Part shown: positions 36,199-47,166 of the stretch, piece after piece | Numbering within the stretch: the first letter of the stretch is position 1 | How the letters are laid out: each line of letters starts with the position of its first letter | Assembly (NCBI GenBank): GCA_902806575.1 | Contig: CADCXD010000018.1 | Span: 620,001-684,000, forward strand | Length of the DNA stretch: 64,000 bases | Source: Jackrogersella multiformis | Taxonomy: Eukaryota > Ascomycota > Sordariomycetes > Xylariales > Hypoxylaceae | Direction of reading: 5' to 3' | The notes under the pieces: generated by a model | The model's input: only the letters and a program-made list of their open reading frames with translations | Told to the model about the DNA's origin: nothing | Databases searched by the model: none | Translations under genes and position numbers: made by a program

Positions 36199-37421
36199 AT
36201 GGCTGCCCCAGAAGTTCATCATCTCTTCCACCGCCCCATCGCCGACCACTCATTCTCGGCCGATCGCAAGACATTGGCCGTGGCCAAGGATTCTACAATC
36301 GAGCTGTATGGTAAATTCGGCAATGCTTTTAAGTTAAAGGACGAGTTGAAAGGCCATGACAAAACCATTACCAGTGTTGATATCGCTTCGGGTAGTGGCC
36401 GAATCGTCACTTGTTCCCAAGGTCTATCTACCTGCCCTCATATGAAATTCTCATGAGCTGCTTGTTCTAACAAGGCCTTATAGATCGCAATGCTCTTGTC
36501 TGGGAACCTTCGCCTGCTGGCTACAAGCCGACTCTGGTGCTTCTCAGAATTGCTCGGGCCGCTACATTCGTACGCTGGTCTCCATCCGAGACAAAGTTCG
36601 CTGTCGGATCCGGCGATAGGGTCATCGCTATTTGTTACTTCGAAGAGGAGAATGATTGGTGGGTCTCTAAGCACCTGAAGAAGCCTATCAGGAGCACCAT
36701 CACCACTGTCAACTGGCATCCTAATTCGGTATTGTTGGCCGCCGGCTCTACCGACGCCCATGCAAGAGTCTTCTCGAGCTTCATCAAAGGCGTCGACGCT
36801 CGTCCGGAACCTAGCGTCTGGGGTGAGCGCCTGCCTTTCAACACGGTTTGCGGCGAATTTCTTAACAATTCTGCCGGATGGGTACACTCCGTCGCTTTCT
36901 CTCCAAGCGGCGATGCCCTCGCTTTCGCCGCTCACGACAGCAGCATCACTGTTGTCTACCCTACCGCTCCTGACCAGCCTCCGAGGGCCGTCATCAGCGT
37001 CAACACCCAACTTTTACCATTTATGAGTCTGATATGGAACGGCGAAAGCGAGATCATCGCAGCCGGTTACGATTGTGAGGCATTCAGATTCAGAGGTGAC
37101 GCGTCTGGGTGGCAGCTGAGCGGTACATTGGAATCCAAAGGAAGACCCGGCTCGGAGGATGCCCGAGAAGAGTCTGCTTTGAATATGTTTCGGCAAATGG
37201 ACTTGAAAGGCAAGGTCAAAGACGACACTCAGCTAAAGACTGTTCATCAGAACACTATCTCGACGTTGCGCGTTTACGAGTCCAATGGTGGACACGTTAC
37301 CAAATTTAGCTGTAAGTCTTTTTCATCCTGCCCCGAGGCCTTGATTTGTGGTTGCGTTGAGAGGCTAACAGCATATAAAGCAAGCGGTGTCGATGGCAGG
37401 ATTGTCATTTGGCACACATAG
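36199..37421 (+). CDS. arc40: Arp2/3 complex subunit 1 (ARPC1, Arc40), WD40 protein
   Basis: ARPC1 is the WD40 subunit of the Arp2/3 complex that nucleates branched actin at endocytic patches. Exons are 36199-36421, 36484-37311 and 37381-37421, giving 363 residues. Landmarks are PIADHSFSADRKTLAVA, ELKGHDKTITSVDIA, CSQDRNALVWEP (split by intron 1), WSPSETKFAVGSGDRVIAICYFEEEN DWWVSKHLKKPIRSTI in two adjoining parts, DAHARVFSSFIKGVD, and the ending SSGVDGRIVIWHT. Seven beta-propeller blades are expected and the spacing fits. Intron 2 is 69 nt, a multiple of three, with no in-frame stop, so an unspliced reading would also be open; the spliced form gives the conserved C-terminus. The start ATG follows an A-rich leader. 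Confidence 0.94.
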
Positions 37422-37679
37422 GCGCAAAGATAATAAACATGAGCATCAATCTCACATGTCTCAGAATACATGTCACTTTTTGTCCATGTTGCCTTACGTT
37501 TCTCCTTACTTCTGTTCTTGCACCTACTCGAAGAGCCTCTTATCTAGGAATCCTTAGTTGTATAAGTCGCTAGAAGTCTACGGTTCATCCGCCTCAATCA
37601 TCTTTATGTTTGCCATGCTATTAATACAAACAGTAGCCTCCCATTTTCCTGTTGGTTTGCTAGCCTCCGTAACTTGACC

Positions 37680-38873
37680 ATGCAAAAACCAGTAACATCA
37701 CCAAGTGAATTCATCTATCGCACTCGACGTTCGTCTCTCGCTTTACCCATTCGGGATCATTCAGCCATGGAATTCGCAGAGCCCACAGCATCTAGCACTT
37801 GCCGGCATGAACTCCCGGCATCTATTCGTACTCCTTGGGAGGTAGTTAACCATGGATTGCCCGAGTCTACTCAGACAAGTAGGGCTGCTACGTGCCTCGA
37901 TGCCCAGCCCCCTAATGGGTGCGAAGGTACAATGCAGCACGAGATCCCGTATGAAACATATGTTCCTACTTATCACATTTGTTCGGCTTGTCACTACCGG
38001 ACCCAGGCGTTGAACGCTCATCCCACTAGATTTCCGCCGGAGACCATGGCACGCCAATACTCTTCCGAGCCCCCATACCCTCCTTCGTACGCTCCTACAA
38101 CTAATGGTGAACCCCAATACGATGCTAGCACGGCTCCAGACGGCTCCTCTCAGCCAAGCCTTCCTATCCCACCCTTACAAGATTTCACAACCTCCGTAGA
38201 CCCGCATCCCTCAATAACCATGTCGAGCACCAGTACTCGAACCCTTAGCATTCATAGCGGTAACTCCAAACGAATAAATGACATATACAATACCGTCCAC
38301 ATTGTACATGCCATATGTCTGCGGTCTACAAATACGTGGCTGGATACGCACCTTGCGAACCGTCGGGCCAGGGCAGGTAACGCGCCACTGCCGTCAGGCC
38401 GACACACGGCGAGGGTAGACGACATCTCTTGTCACATCCATTCGAAAGCCGGCGGCTGCTGTAACAGCGGCGGCAGCAGTAGCATCAGCGAGGGTCAAAA
38501 CGTTGATGCCGATATCGGTAGTAATAGAATCAACCGGAGCAGTGACTGCATTCCTATCCCGCAGTCGTCAAACTCGCTCCTCAAGAACGTCAGCAGCATC
38601 TGCAGCATGCTCTGGGCCAGCTCGCAGCGGGACCGGCTCAACGTTCTTAATATCGAGCGTGTGACCGTGGCCAACATGAGCAATCTCCTGTGCTGGGCGG
38701 AGACGATTGCGTTGGGCGACCATGACGAATGGGATATGGCTGACGGGGAGGCGTTGCGGCGAATCCTTCACGCTGGTCGGAACCTCTGCAACTGGCTCGA
38801 TGTTCCCTATGGGATTCAAGCTATGGAGACTTTGGAGGGTGATATCACCGGGTTGGGATACGGGGTACTTTGA
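37680..38873 (+). CDS. hypothetical fungal protein with conserved-looking C-terminal helical region
   Basis: A single-exon frame of 397 residues; I chose the ATG at 37680 (MQKPVT) over an upstream in-frame TTG. The N-terminal two thirds are Ser/Thr/Pro-rich, with a YETYVPTYHICSACHYRTQA patch containing one CxxC pair and a His-rich context. The C-terminal about 110 residues look structured and helical: LLKNVSSICSMLWASSQRDR, then VANMSNLLCWAETIALG, GEALRRILHAGRNLCNWL. That block resembles the C-termini of fungal proteins annotated only as hypothetical. I see no signal peptide or membrane segment. It follows ARPC1 on the same strand after 258 bp. Function unknown. Confidence 0.72.
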   Translation: MQKPVTSPSEFIYRTRRSSLALPIRDHSAMEFAEPTASSTCRHELPASIRTPWEVVNHGLPESTQTSRAATCLDAQPPNGCEGTMQHEIPYETYVPTYHICSACHYRTQALNAHPTRFPPETMARQYSSEPPYPPSYAPTTNGEPQYDASTAPDGSSQPSLPIPPLQDFTTSVDPHPSITMSSTSTRTLSIHSGNSKRINDIYNTVHIVHAICLRSTNTWLDTHLANRRARAGNAPLPSGRHTARVDDISCHIHSKAGGCCNSGGSSSISEGQNVDADIGSNRINRSSDCIPIPQSSNSLLKNVSSICSMLWASSQRDRLNVLNIERVTVANMSNLLCWAETIALGDHDEWDMADGEALRRILHAGRNLCNWLDVPYGIQAMETLEGDITGLGYGVL

Positions 38874-39275
38874 TATGGGGAGACGACCCTGTGAATAAAT
38901 AGGGCATGTAGGCTCGTGTCCAAGGTGGTAGCGGTGGGAAATGATAATTAATCATACGCACGCTGCAGATTCGTCCTAGAATCAGTGCCATATAACTAGG
39001 AATTATACAATGGCTGTATCACGTCACTACAAAGGAGGTCGAGCAGGTCGAGCAAGTTGCTTCACGTGACAAGGGGCTCCTAGAAGTAATAGGACACGAG
39101 TGCTACTAGGGGACTTAGGCTTGGTTCTCTAGTAGTCTGAATATTATTTTACGACTACTAGTGTACTGTGGACCGCAATTGTAAATTAAAAAATATGTAA
39201 TTATCTACCTACCCTATAGGGCTAAGAACACTATGTGCCGAACCCTCTTAGCTCTTAGCATGCTGTATATCATGA
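38874..39275. other. short convergent intergenic region
   Basis: About 400 bp between the 3' ends of the hypothetical gene and the F-box gene. It has a duplicated GTCGAGCAG near 39038-39055 and an AT-rich end. Nothing else is recognisable. Confidence 0.6.
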
Positions 39276-42200
39276 TTATCGGTACCGGACTTGACGCGAT
39301 ATGGTTGAACCCGGTGGAGCAGCTGGAAATCTTGGGTCGTAGTCTTCATAGCCAGCAGAGTCATCTCCTAGAAGTGTTTCATAAGATCTTTTACCTAGGT
39401 CCACCGACCTAACGCTAGCTTCGTAAGGAGGTTGTCGCAAAGCAGTCTCGGGTCTCGGGGCAGATTCGTATCCTACTCGGCTACCAGGGTAATCGTCATT
39501 ATCATACGTCCTGTATTGGAGCGTGGCATCTCCGTAGGAGGTACGCCCGTCCTGAGCTGCGGTGTATGTAGGCTCCTGCTCGAGTCTGATGGGCTGCCTA
39601 ATAAAGTATTCGCCTTGGGAATCCCGGACCCGGACAAGTTCATAAGTTTCAGCATACTTTGGGCTAGGCTGACGTGGTCGGGTATCGTTGGTATATACTT
39701 GATAGTACTCCTGCCGACGGGCTCCATCATATGATGCATCATCTAGAGTTGCAACAGTCCGCGTAGATAAACCGATGAGATGAGATGCGGGAATGCCTTC
39801 TTGATATTGCTCAAAATAAGGCCCAGATCTATGCCGAACATAGACGGGGGACTCTGAAGGATTGTGACCATGAGAACGATCCTGGTCAGGATGGCTATAT
39901 TGCCCAGAACCGGCGTGTCGCCCGTGGGAGGGTTCGTGATTAATATTACCAGTATGCCTTAATCGATTGTCGATATATTCAGATGATGCTTGTTGTTGGT
40001 CGAGTTGAGTTTCCAGGCCCGCCATCAAGTCATCTTCTTCGTCCACCTGAATAATTGCAGGTTGCTGATGACCTTGAATTCGAGTCGAATACGTTGGTGA
40101 TATGGTAACTTGGGTTATCTGAGTAGAAGCAGTTCTAGGATGTTCTATTTCCAGCGTTGTCGCCGAAACATTAGGTTCTCTCGCTGTGACTAAACGACGC
40201 TGGGTTTGGGAAGCAAGCCGGGCAGTCTCTCTACGATCTGCGGCCCACATTGCCCGAATCTCCTCTTCCTGTAGGCGCTCTTCTTCTGCCACTAGATCCC
40301 CTTCATTGGGTTCCTCCTGTGATTTAGCCCCAGCAGGTGCAGCTGCTACGACGCCTTTACGATTTCTAAAGCCCTGGCCTGATACGGTTCGATGATCCTT
40401 AGAGGAATTTCCCTTCTGCTTTCTCGCCTTTGTCCCATTAGACCCCTGCCGTATTTCTGGCGACTCCTGGTAAGGGTCACCTTGTTGAAATCTGTGGTGA
40501 GCTGTTAAAATGGAGGTACCTAACGCAGTAGGCTGGTTAGAATCCAGGGATTGACTTGGTATAGTTGCCTGTATTTGGTCTTGTGCACTAGATGTGATAT
40601 AATCATGTCTTAACGATGAAGGTTCATACTGAGAAGCAAACCGTGGGACCAATATGCTACCAGTTGATTGATGGTCATCATTAGTAGCAGTAACCGGATC
40701 GCCATTTGCATTCTGGGATCTGGAGGCAGTCTCTCCTTGTAGGTAGTTATCGGGCTGCTGCTCTGGCGGAAAAGCGTTGGAAATAAGTAAGAGCTTTTGG
40801 CTGTCCATATTCGCTAAGGAGCGAAGGTTAGATAACACAGACAGATCGGGCGTATATACCATGTTAATAGTCCAGTCGAGGGAGGGCGACCCTGGTGATT
40901 CTGATCGATCCACGTGCTTCCGTTGAAAATGATTAACTAGTTGAGGCAAGGAAAACGTTTTACGACTCTGGCTGACTGATATTCCGTCACCAAGGCCAAG
41001 TTTGCATGCTTTGCACATTAGACCGTTGACATTGCGTACAGGACGCATTTCCTTGTTGTTGGAGAGCCCGTCAATGAACATGGTCAGCAGTGGACTCTCC
41101 GAGAACTTGGATCGAAATCTTTGTACAAGATGATAGATGACAACGCGCACCCTGATATCTCCTGAGAGCTCCTTTAAGCCGGCTGTAGAGCTCCACAACT
41201 CACGAGAACTTCGCGCCAAGTACCCAAGCTGAGCGTGATACTTGCCAGCCAATGACGTATCGCGAGAATTTGAGAAATTTACTTGGGAATTGTTTTGGCA
41301 CGAATTGTAGTTGTGGCCATAATAGGAATCTGTTGTGGGAGGATAATTGGGGGGCACGGTGTGGATTCCAGAAGAAAACGGCAGCTGTGACACAGGGTAA
41401 GTTGCTCCATGTGGACTATATGGTGACGGATGAAGCGGATATGTAGAGTTATAGTCATGTTGTCCTGAGATATAGGGATTTGTCTGTCCATATGGAGCCG
41501 GCTGTTGTGCTGCAGATCCATATACCGAATGCCCGTAGCTGGGTGGAGGAGCAGCAAAATATGGAGATGGCTGGAATGACGCCGGGTTGGATCCTGAAGA
41601 ATAATCGCTGGTGTTGTGAGGATGGGGGCTACCATAATTCTGGGGCTGTAAGGCTCCGTATGATAATCCGGTCGGCGGGTGTATAGTCTTGACGACGCTT
41701 GGATCAGGTTTAAAGGGTGGGTTCTCTGGCCATTCAGACCGCCAATGGACAACGACGCTTCCTAAGCTGAGAGCATTTGTATGCTTAGCAGCATAGTGTT
41801 GAATAACACCTTCGAAACCGAAGGCTTTAAAATTGACTTCGCAACCATTGCAGAAGAAAAGATCTTTTCGATACGACTCTGTGTGGGGTTTGATCTTTAC
41901 ATCGAATAGCCATTTCATGTTCTCAAGGGTGAGCTTTTGCGTAAATGGCCCTTCCGGGGGGTCTTCAACTGGTAATTGGCCAGCAGCGCGTGTCTCGGCC
42001 GATTCATTTGTAATTTGTGCATAAAATCTTCCGCGGACATGGAGGAGGACCTCTGCCGCAAACTGCGGGCTATTGTCCACATCAACCTTGCGTCCATTCT
42101 CCCAGCTGTCCCGTATGATCTCGTCGGCATATGCAGAGATTCGTACACGCAGCGGTGCCTGAATATCATCCCAAGTCTTGTCGACGAGCTGCTTCGTTGC

Positions 42201-44037
42201 TATACTGTTCTCCTCGGTGTGACGGCGTCCCTCAGGTCGCTCTGCGGTGACACGGGACTGAGGAGACACTTCTTGTTCGCGTTTCTCGAGTTGTTCCGCG
42301 TCTGGCCTCTGTGCTAGCAATCGAGGCTTTAACATATCCCACGCGACATCATCAAGGGGCGAGATGATTTGGATAGCTGCTTGAAAAGACGGGATGTGTG
42401 CTAATATATTTGCTGGCAGTGGCGGGTTAAGTTCTACCGCACGTCGCTCGATTTCTGAACGTCGAACAGCCTTAAGCTCCAAAGCCTCCTCGCGAGTTCG
42501 AGCGCGAGGTGCATTAGATTGAACGTTGTGTTGAGACGAGGAATGCATCTTAGCCACGGCATCATTTTCTATAGGGTCAAGTCAGCTATAATTCAGGGGA
42601 AAATACTAACGATCACTTACGTATGGGAGTGACAGGAGAAAATTCTGTAGATTGAGATGCCGATGTGATATAGTCAGTGTGGTTTAAATCAGGCGTATGT
42701 CGTCCAGGTGCACTGGTCGTCGAATTTGAATGCGGTCTAGGAGCCAGCGAAGAGACGTCCGCTAAAGTTGGTCCCTTATTGCTCGGAATAGCAATGCTCG
42801 GAACGCTATCAGGAGAGATCTGGGTTTGCATCTGGGTAAGTCCGCCGGCCGACGCCCACTTCTCCCATCGCATTAGATCGCTAAGCGACTCCTTTCCTCG
42901 GACTTCTAAACCCTTAAGCCATTCCTCAACAGTCGCTCCGCCCATCGATTTGACGGAAAGGAATTCTTGTTTCAACATCTCCACGTGTTCAGAGTGGTAT
43001 ATCTTCGTGACTTGCAGGTCTGATTGGACTAGTCCCTTCTGAAGCGCGTCCGGTGATATTGTGTGCATATCACTAGTGATTAACACAAACGATAGTGCCG
43101 ATATTAATAAGGAGGGCACCGAGGAAGAAAGTAACAAGTCGATTTCCTTATAAGATGGTGAGACAATCTTCTCTTGGTTAAAATTCGATACATGACATAC
43201 CTTGATTGTCTTCTCTACAAGACATGGCCCGCAACTGCGAAGTGAAAATGCCCAAACAGGCTGGCTGCTATAACGGCGTTGGCCACCAGGTGAGTTTGGC
43301 GGTATAGAATCTGCTTTACCGCAATACTGACATTTCTTTCCACAAGCAAGGCGCCACATATCAAGCTCGGTTTTCTGCTTCAACGGAGCTGGCATCCTGG
43401 GCCAGAAACGCCTTCTTGAAACTTGCCATATAGAATCAGGCTTCAAAAGCGGAACAGAGATTTGCGAGTGGGATGACGGGAATTTACACTGGTAGCGAGA
43501 CAAGGGATCGAGATATACGTTGAACAATTTGTTGGTACACAACAAATTACCCAGCGCTCTTGGAGGAGTGAAAGAAAAGACACGATGCCAAATCTCGGCA
43601 GGGAGCAGAGATTTGTCTGACGGGCGTATGACTATAGATGATGGTTGACCACAACCCTCTCTATCTAGCTTCACCTTTTTAGTTGGGATAGCAGGATAGC
43701 GCAGTTTACCAGGGCCCTGAGGGGGCCCTGGAGACTTCCGTTTCTTGGAGATGCCCTGGCCTTTCTGTATAACGGGGATGAGAGCCGTTGGAGGAGCTGA
43801 TAATGATGGTTGAATCGGGATATGTTCGTTACCAGTTGATATTAACGAGGTACCCTCGCAATCCTCGTCAGAGTCGGACATAGAAATATCGGAAGATGAT
43901 TGGGATTCCTCGCTACTAGAATCGAGCGGAATCTCGTCATCTCCGGCAGGAAGCTGAGCTTGAGTACGATAGGTTGCTCCCGTTTGTAAACTTGACGAGG
44001 CCTTGACAAGGCCGCTAGGTCCTCTACTGAGGTCCAT
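39276..44037 (-). CDS. large F-box protein with cysteine/histidine-rich finger-like motifs
   Basis: Two exons on the minus strand, 44037-42621 and 42568-39276, joined by a 52-bp GTAAGT-TAG intron, encode 1569 residues. The first exon has an acidic Ser-rich N-terminus, a basic stretch (KKRKSPGPP) and an F-box-like segment at about 144-180 (LLPAEIWHRVFSFTPPRALG), then Cys pairs (CGKKCQYCGK; RSCGPC). The second exon has a finger-like CNGC-x14-H-x4-H from Cys712 and a similar CKAC...HFQRKH from Cys991. Long Pro/Tyr/Ser/Gln-rich disordered regions follow, with a charged coiled stretch (AEEERLQEEEIRAMWAADRRE) and a Tyr-rich C-terminus. F-box proteins usually link substrates to SCF ubiquitin ligases; that role is inferred. 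Joining the two frames rests on splice signals and phase, and I recall similar large fungal F-box proteins. Two separate genes are the alternative. Confidence 0.75.
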
Positions 44038-45122
44038 CTCTTTCTACCGAGGCAGCTGGTAAATTTGCTGCAGTTAAGAGAAAGAAAGTCGGCACCTATT
44101 AGGGTTAATATCAGATTATATCGAGGCTGATGTACTGAATAGGGTATTATAGAGAGATAAATGAACACTTGTCGAAAAACGATTGAGATGGTTCGACTCA
44201 GAAGCAGTCGCCCATTAATTGTGTATATTCTCAAGGCCCGTCACACTTTCGAGCGAAAATGTGGCTCCTTCAGGGAGAGCTATGAGGTTGAAAGCCGAAG
44301 AAACAAGGGAATATACGCCACCAATGGGAAGATCAAATTGGCGGGTCATCAAGGCTCCAGACAGATATATCCTGAGATAGGATAAGGTGTCCAAGTAAGT
44401 TTGGGGTTTGGAGCAGATAGGATGAGATGTTAAGGGTGCCTTGCCATGCTAGTGAATGAGAGATGGGGTGGATACGAGCATGAGATTGAGATTGAGATTG
44501 AAAAATCTATTAACTCCTAACAAACTTAGTGAGTACCTAGGTAGGTTAAGATATGCTGGGAATAAGTGTAGGGGTAGGAGTAGGGAGATGTTTAGAATCT
44601 AGGTAGGCAAAGAAAGGGGAGTCAAGAGTTGGAAGAATAAGAAAAAGCTAAAAGATATTCGAGGGTTTAAGATACCTAAATTCAAGGTTAGGTTAGGTTA
44701 AGATTATGTATTGTGGGCATATAGGCTAGGTACCTAGGTAGGTTGGGTATTAGCGTTAAAACTGGAACCTTAGAACCTTAAAAGTCTATCGATCACCTGC
44801 AGCCACCCGGCAGCCCGAGTGGCCGTCCCATGTAAGTACCTAGGTATTTGTAATTATACATATTATAACTGTACCTGATTACAGTATCGCGTACATGCAT
44901 AATGCATAATGCATAATGCTTAATGCTTCCAAGGTTATTCTACCTACTGCTTATTGCCCCTCCCCCACCATTCTTCTAGATTAGCATCTATTTTATTTTT
45001 CCCTTTTCCCTTTTCCCTTTTCCCCTTCCCTTTTTTCCTTATATCGCAAACATCAACAAAGCTAAGCTTATAAGTTTTATCACTTTTCCCGTTTCTATCG
45101 CGCATCTGATTTCTGCTACAAT
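44038..45122. repeat. divergent intergenic region with palindromes and short tandem repeats
   Basis: It lies between the starts of the F-box and RanGAP genes. It contains ACCTAGGT near 44537, 44731 and 44838, a TGAGAT repeat near 44480-44500, a GCATAAT repeat near 44897-44920, and a CCCTTTT repeat at about 44997-45030 leading into the RanGAP leader. The ATG frame at 44161-44385 has no motif. Confidence 0.65.
44997..45040 (+). promoter_or_regulatory. pyrimidine tract (CCCTTTT repeats) upstream of RanGAP
   Basis: Three to four CCCTTTT units and further T/C sequence lie about 85-125 bp before the ATG at 45123, matching the position of CT-rich core-promoter tracts in filamentous fungi. Function inferred. 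Confidence 0.4.
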
Positions 45123-46476
45123 ATGGCTGCGACCGGTAAAATCTTCTCCATCGAAGGGAGATCCCTAAAGCTAGACACAGCCCAGGACCTTGAAACTCAC
45201 ATAGGCCCACTGCGGGCTATGAACGATGTCGAGGAGGTGCGCATTTTGGGGAACACATTAGGCGTCGGAGCCTGTAAGCTTCTTGGAGAGGTTTTGGCCA
45301 CCAAGAAATCTCTAAAGGTAAGATACCAACTACCTTATGGCGCTGGAGTTGGCGCAAAGGATAAGGCAGACACAGGCACCTTGCTAATCAACTCTCTTTA
45401 CTTGGCTGTTTATCTAGATCGCGAACCTGGCTGACATATTTACTGGTCGTCTGTTAAACGAGATCCCCGAGGCTCTCTCCTCTCTCCTCACGTCTATCCT
45501 TAACCTGCCCAACCTGCGCACCATCATCCTTAACGATAATGCCTTTGGTCTCAACACCCAGGCGCCCTTGGTTGCTTTCTTGTCCAGCCATGTCCCACTT
45601 CAGCACCTATACCTCAACAATAACGGACTCGGGCCCCATGCTGGCATACTCATTGCCGATGCACTCTCGGAACTTCACACAAAGAAGGAGGCGGCTAGGA
45701 AGGTCGGGCAGGAAGTCCCTCATCTTGAGACCGTCATCTGTGGTCGCAACCGATTAGAGAATGGAAGCATGCTTGCTTGGGCTAAGGCCTTTAGTCTTCA
45801 CAACAAAGTGAAAGAAGTGAAGATGGTCCAGAACGGTATTCGACAAGAAGGAATCGAGCAATTACTCACCGCAGGTCTGAGCCACACCGCCGAGCTCGAG
45901 GTTTTGGATTTACAAGACAACACCTACACTATCAAGGGGGCAAGAGCACTAGCAAAGGTTGTCCCATTTTGGCCAGATATAAAAGACCTTGGTATCGGTG
46001 ACTCCCTCCTTGGCGCCAAGGGTAGTGTACTCCTTGCTGGGGCCCTCGCTAAGGGCCGGAACCAGAAGCTGGAAACATTACGCTTACAATACAACGACAT
46101 CACCTCTGAGGGCGTTAAAAGTTTCGCGTCTGCGGCGAAGACTGGCTTACCAGCGCTAAGGAGGATCGAGCTCAATGGCAACAAATTTTCAGAGGACGAC
46201 GAATCTGTCTTAGCCCTCCAAAGTCTTTTAGACGAGAGAAAGGAGAAATATGGCGGTGATATTGTTGACGAAGACGCTTGGGGTGTTGATAGCTTGAGCG
46301 ATCTCGAAGAATTAGACTCGGAGGAGGAGGAGGAGGGAGAAGAGGAGGTTTCTCCCGAAAAGAAGGCCGAGAAGTTAGTCAAGGAGGCTGAGGAGGCTCA
46401 AGAAGAGCCCACAGCCCAGCTCAAGGACGACGACGTTGACGCGCTTACAAAGAAACTAGAACGTACTAGTATCTAG
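45123..46476 (+). CDS. rna1: Ran GTPase-activating protein Rna1 (RanGAP)
   Basis: Rna1 stimulates GTP hydrolysis by Ran in the cytoplasm and so sets the direction of nuclear transport. Exons are 45123-45317 and 45418-46476 (100-bp intron), giving 417 residues. The protein is a run of leucine-rich repeats, visible as VEEVRILGNTLGVGACKLLG, LRTIILNDNAFG, LQHLYLNNNGLGPHAG, VKEVKMVQNGIRQEGIE, LEVLDLQDNTYTIKGA and LETLRLQYNDITSEGVK. A long acidic tail follows (DLEELDSEEEEEGEEE) and a short basic-polar end. The catalytic arginine of RanGAPs lies in the CGRNRLENGS loop, which is present. Length and layout match yeast Rna1 (about 407 residues). It converges on Dnm1. Confidence 0.95.
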
Positions 46477-47166
46477 GCAGACATGTTCAAGGTTACAGTT
46501 TGCGAAGGCTGCAGCTGAAAATAGAGAGAATAGGGACCACGATACCCCCGATATTAGAAAGTCGACAGTCTAGTTTACTCTAAAGCAGCAAAATGATATT
46601 GATTTTTCATACCAGGATGACTTGGAAGACCAACCGCGCTAGTTATTTAAGGCTAGTCAATATGTCTCGGGGACGATTCAACAGAACTCGACTTTCCCCT
46701 TGTCCTAGCCACTTGGTCTCGTAGACATACATATCCAAATTGGCTCAAAGTAGGTACTATCACGCAAGGTATGCCCATGTTGATGATTATGGGATATAAG
46801 CACAATGAGCCCAGCATGCACCTTACGATTCGTCGGAGGGTGTAACATTTTGGGAGTGATGCTGGTGAATATACTAGATACGCAAGAGTTGCATGGCTGC
46901 CGCCGTATGTACAAAGGCAGGCCTTCGAGTGTACCGACTCAATCCCATCCGCCGATGTTGACACGCACGTGCCAAGCGAATAAGCAACAAGCAACCCTAA
47001 AGACCACGGAGCTAGACCGGCCTTTGGCAAGTTACCCTCGTCTCTAATGTACAGATAGCAAGTCAGATAGCAAGTCAGATATCGCGCTCTCTCCACGTGA
47101 AACCCCAATCCCTTCCCAGGTGAGATACTCCCGATTTCTAGTACAAGGTGAGTCGTGGCGTCCCTA
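46477..47166. other. convergent intergenic region
   Basis: About 690 bp between the 3' ends of RanGAP and Dnm1. A minus-strand frame reaching 46653 merely extends out of Dnm1 in another phase. A repeated AGATAGCAAGTC occurs near 47053-47077. No gene is supported; both 3' UTRs should lie here. Confidence 0.6.

Noticed and set aside
36537..37421. ARPC1 as one long downstream exon starting near 36537
   Set aside because: The N-terminal WD40 blades are encoded upstream and joined by a clear intron; the frame runs on only because intron 2 lacks a stop.
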